A DNA stretch of 8,386 nt from Streptococcaceae bacterium. GTDB taxonomy: Bacteria > Bacillota > Bacilli > Lactobacillales > Streptococcaceae. The stretch spans positions 1 through 8,386 of the forward strand of contig JAISYB010000038.1 of NCBI GenBank assembly GCA_031270215.1, given 5' to 3'. The position numbers and the translations under genes were made by a program. This document shows positions 6,397-8,386 of the stretch, in pieces; position 1 is the stretch's first letter, and every line of letters begins with the position of its first letter. The notes under the pieces were generated by a model, which searched no databases, was not told the origin of the DNA, and saw only the letters and a list, made by a program, of their open reading frames with translations.

Positions 6397-6897
6397 TTAG
6401 CTGACCTCAACTAAACGATATGAAGTATCAGCCTCTTTAACCAAGAAAATAGTTAAATATTGTGAATTGGAACGATTTCTGTAAATTAGCTGACCTGTAT
6501 TTAACAATTCTTCTTCGATTAAATTTATGCCACCATAGCTTGATTTTTTAGTAATAAAACCAAGCAATACTAATGCATCATCTAATTCTCTCAAGCCAAA
6601 AGAACGATTTGAAAATTGCTTAAAAACTTGTTTTGCTTCAAGACTTTTAACAGTCTTTTCTTCTTTTTCTTGCCCATCGATTTCAGAATTGAGTTTTTTT
6701 ACAGTTTCTAATTGTCCATTTAGCTTACCGACCAGTTCTTCATATTGCTTTTGGCTAATCATCACACCAGCAATCTTTTCACGATTAAATACATAAACGC
6801 CCGTTCCTTTTGCCTCAGCAAGTCGAAATATTTCAGAAGGGGATTTTTTTACATCCGTGATTGATACAGTTGGTACTTCAAGTTTTTTAAAAGACAT
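6397..6897 (-). CDS. Phd/YefM antitoxin-like protein with C-terminal extension, function unknown
   Basis: A 166-residue soluble protein. Residues 8-57 resemble the Phd/YefM DNA-binding antitoxin fold: VPTVSITDVKKSPSEIFRLA, then GVYVFNREKIAGVMISQKQY, the conserved strand-turn-strand followed by an EEL helix. Antitoxins of this type are usually 70-90 residues. Here a charged, probably coiled-coil linker (58-90) leads to a second part (91-166) with FSNRSFGLRELDDALVLLGF, which I do not recognise. No RelE, Doc, YoeB or other toxin gene is next to it: upstream is the Mga-like regulator (22-base gap, likely cotranscribed) and downstream is murD. It may therefore be a solitary DNA-binding regulator rather than half of a toxin-antitoxin pair; that is inference. 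The start has GGGAG about 8 bases upstream of the ATG. The family assignment of the N-terminal domain is fairly sure, the role is not. Confidence 0.7.
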   Translation of the reverse strand: MSFKKLEVPTVSITDVKKSPSEIFRLAEAKGTGVYVFNREKIAGVMISQKQYEELVGKLNGQLETVKKLNSEIDGQEKEEKTVKSLEAKQVFKQFSNRSFGLRELDDALVLLGFITKKSSYGGINLIEEELLNTGQLIYRNRSNSQYLTIFLVKEADTSYRLVEVS

Positions 6898-6919
6898 CTA
6901 CATCACTCCCACGTTTATT

Positions 6920-8221
6920 TTAACACATCCGCTTATTTTGGAGAATTAAAAGTAATATTTGATTGATGTATGAGCGACCTAGCGGACAGTCTATTTGATC
7001 TATAAAAACCTGTTTATAAAATTTATAATGCCTTAAATTTCCGCCATCCTTAGCTAAAATCAAATCCACTCTAATTCCAAGCGGCGCAAAAAAGAATTCA
7101 AGATCAAAAATTCCGCCATAGATTGCTTTAAAATTATCAATATCTTTTTTAGTAACGTCCTCAGTAAAGCCAATCCAAATCGTTGCTTTTTTAATTTCTC
7201 CCCGTAACAGCTCGGCATAATGCTTCTTCACCTCGGCAAATGGCAAGCTTAATTTCAGCCCATTTTTAGCAAATTGCGCTAATTTATCCAGTAACTCATC
7301 TGAAACGTTAAATATAATATCTTTCTCCAAACGATAATTGTATAATAGCAAATCCACGTGTAAATTAAAGACTTTATCGGATAAATTTGGAATTTCTTTA
7401 ACACATTGAAAAGTTACATTTTCAAGCTGTGAGGTCTGTCTATGATTCCGATAGATATTATAATAATCTCTAAATCCTTTGTCTTTGAGTAAAATCAAAT
7501 ACATATACTGCAATTCACTTACTGACAGCTCTACATAGCTAACTAATGTTTCAAAATCTTTAGAAAATTGAATAAAGCTATAATTATCTTCAAAATAGCT
7601 GGCAGCCTGCTCCAGTGAAGTTATCCTTCGCAATTGGTCTTTGCGTTGGAAAAAAATACTCAATTGGGTCAAAATTAGTTTCTCTTGGACTAAACAATCA
7701 ATCTTATTCTTCAAAAAACTAGTCACCGTTTCAACAATTGCATGATTTTTAAATACTAAAAAATGACTTTCGCAAAAATCTAAAATAAGTTTCTGAATAT
7801 TTTCTTCGCGCCCTCGTAAACTTCCGAGTTTCCATTTTAGTCCATATTGATTTAAAACACATTCCAATTTGTATAAAAAATCACGATTGATTTGATGGAC
7901 TTCAGTATCCGAAAAAATCAATTTTTGAATATGTTGAAAACACTTCGTTTCGTGTATCAACATCTGCTTAAGATTCCCTAGTGCAACTTGGTGATGAACA
8001 ATCATGAACGCTTTTAAATTTCTTATCTCAAATACCAATCCCTGTTCCAAATTATAAATTTCAGTTTTTCTTTTCAGAGCTAGCATGTAGCCACGCACTG
8101 TTTTTTCACTACATCCCATATTTTCTGCCAATTTTTTTATTGATTTCGCCATTTGCATCTCAAAGCTGTCAGTCACTTGCAACAACTTCAAATTTTGCTT
8201 ACTGCATGCAAAAGCTTTCAT
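6920..8221 (-). CDS. Mga/AtxA-like PTS-domain (PRD) transcriptional regulator
   Basis: A 433-residue DNA-binding regulator. The N-terminal HTH lies at residues 26-50 (KSIKKLAENMGCSEKTVRGYMLAL) and a second, weaker HTH around 90-130. After it comes LRGREENIQKLILDF (135-149), like the conserved 'G-x-E-x-x-I-R/Q' helix of Mga-family proteins. Residues about 155-330 are all-helical and PRD-like. The end (335-400; KATIWIGFTEDVTKKDIDN and FFFAPLGIRVDLILAKDG) resembles a PTS EIIB-type domain. In Mga and AtxA these domains link phosphorelay and carbon status to activation of surface or virulence genes; the target here is unknown. A TTG 6 bases upstream (8227) is in frame, but it is one base from the AAGGAGGA site, so the ATG with 7-base spacing is preferred. 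Sequence similarity is to the family layout, so the name is kept general. The gene looks intact and has its own promoter. Confidence 0.7.
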   Translation of the reverse strand: MKAFACSKQNLKLLQVTDSFEMQMAKSIKKLAENMGCSEKTVRGYMLALKRKTEIYNLEQGLVFEIRNLKAFMIVHHQVALGNLKQMLIHETKCFQHIQKLIFSDTEVHQINRDFLYKLECVLNQYGLKWKLGSLRGREENIQKLILDFCESHFLVFKNHAIVETVTSFLKNKIDCLVQEKLILTQLSIFFQRKDQLRRITSLEQAASYFEDNYSFIQFSKDFETLVSYVELSVSELQYMYLILLKDKGFRDYYNIYRNHRQTSQLENVTFQCVKEIPNLSDKVFNLHVDLLLYNYRLEKDIIFNVSDELLDKLAQFAKNGLKLSLPFAEVKKHYAELLRGEIKKATIWIGFTEDVTKKDIDNFKAIYGGIFDLEFFFAPLGIRVDLILAKDGGNLRHYKFYKQVFIDQIDCPLGRSYINQILLLILQNKRMC

Positions 8222-8227
8222 ACTCAA

Positions 8228-8235
8228 TCCTCCTT
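8228..8235 (-). promoter_or_regulatory. Ribosome binding site that decides the Mga-like start
   Basis: AAGGAGGA on the minus strand is a near-complete match to the 16S rRNA tail. Its distance to the ATG at 8221 is right (about 6-7 bases). The in-frame TTG at 8227 directly abuts it and cannot be the start. Confidence 0.8.
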
Positions 8236-8258
8236 ATATCTTTATTCATTAAATTTAG

Positions 8259-8287
8259 AATATCTTAACATAAAAAAGGGCTGTCAT
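8259..8287 (-). promoter_or_regulatory. Probable promoter of the Mga-like regulator gene
   Basis: On the minus strand ATGACA (8282-8287; five of six to TTGACA) is followed after 17 bases by GATATT (8259-8264; four of six to TATAAT), about 38 bases before the ATG. This is the best-spaced pair I see in the 165-base leader. The remaining 8288-8386 is AT-rich, with no gene that I can recognise. Confidence 0.45.
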
Positions 8288-8386
8288 GGAGGGCATATGA
8301 ATTATTTTTTTCCATTTTTTAAATTTAATTAATTTCAAGCATCAAAAAACGTCTTAGCCATTGAAACTATTTACTATACGTTTATG

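Noticed and set aside
8340..8365. Short minus-strand peptide MAKTFFDA
   Set aside because: Eight codons with no ribosome site or context.
1..8386. CRISPR arrays, tRNA or rRNA genes, insertion sequences, riboswitches or T-boxes
   Set aside because: I looked for repeat-spacer patterns, cloverleaf ends, transposase motifs and T-box or riboswitch cores on both strands and saw none.

Overview
The window looks like a low-GC Gram-positive chromosome of the order Lactobacillales (lactococcal or enterococcal relative). The evidence is the moderately AT-rich sequence, strong AGGAGG-type ribosome sites, TATAAT promoters with an extended TGn element, a Mga-type regulator, and the ylaN-ftsW-pyc gene order known from Bacillus, Listeria and their relatives. 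The genus cannot be settled from the sequence. Every gene I can support lies on the minus strand, so transcription runs from the high coordinates to the low ones.

In transcription order: (1) 8386-6397 is an accessory-looking pair. It has a 433-residue Mga/AtxA-like PTS-domain regulator with its own promoter, then, 22 bases on, a 166-residue protein with an N-terminal Phd/YefM antitoxin-like domain and no toxin beside it. (2) 6293-2364 is a tight housekeeping run, murD-murG-mutM-coaE. MurD and MurG are cytoplasmic and membrane-face steps of peptidoglycan precursor synthesis. MutM (Fpg) repairs oxidised guanine, and CoaE makes coenzyme A. murD/murG overlap as ATGA, mutM follows after 12 bases, and coaE starts one base after the mutM stop. 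The usual divIB (ftsQ), ftsA and ftsZ do not follow murG. (3) 2363-2103 carries a good promoter and a small ribosomal protein L33 gene that is easy to miss. (4) 2102-564 carries a second promoter, then ylaN (Fur-linked iron protein family) and ftsW (septal peptidoglycan polymerase), coupled through a TAATG overlap. (5) 563-51 has no intact gene. It carries what I read as the broken remnant of a second Mga-family regulator, followed by a promoter. (6) The first 16 codons of a biotin-carboxylase-type enzyme, most likely pyruvate carboxylase, run off the window at position 1.

Most of the window is ordinary core biology: cell wall, division, repair, CoA and ribosome. I did not find a convincing new system. 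The best places for a second look are the Mga remnant between ftsW and pyc, the orphan Phd-like protein paired with the intact Mga-like regulator, and the rearranged murD-murG-mutM-coaE order.
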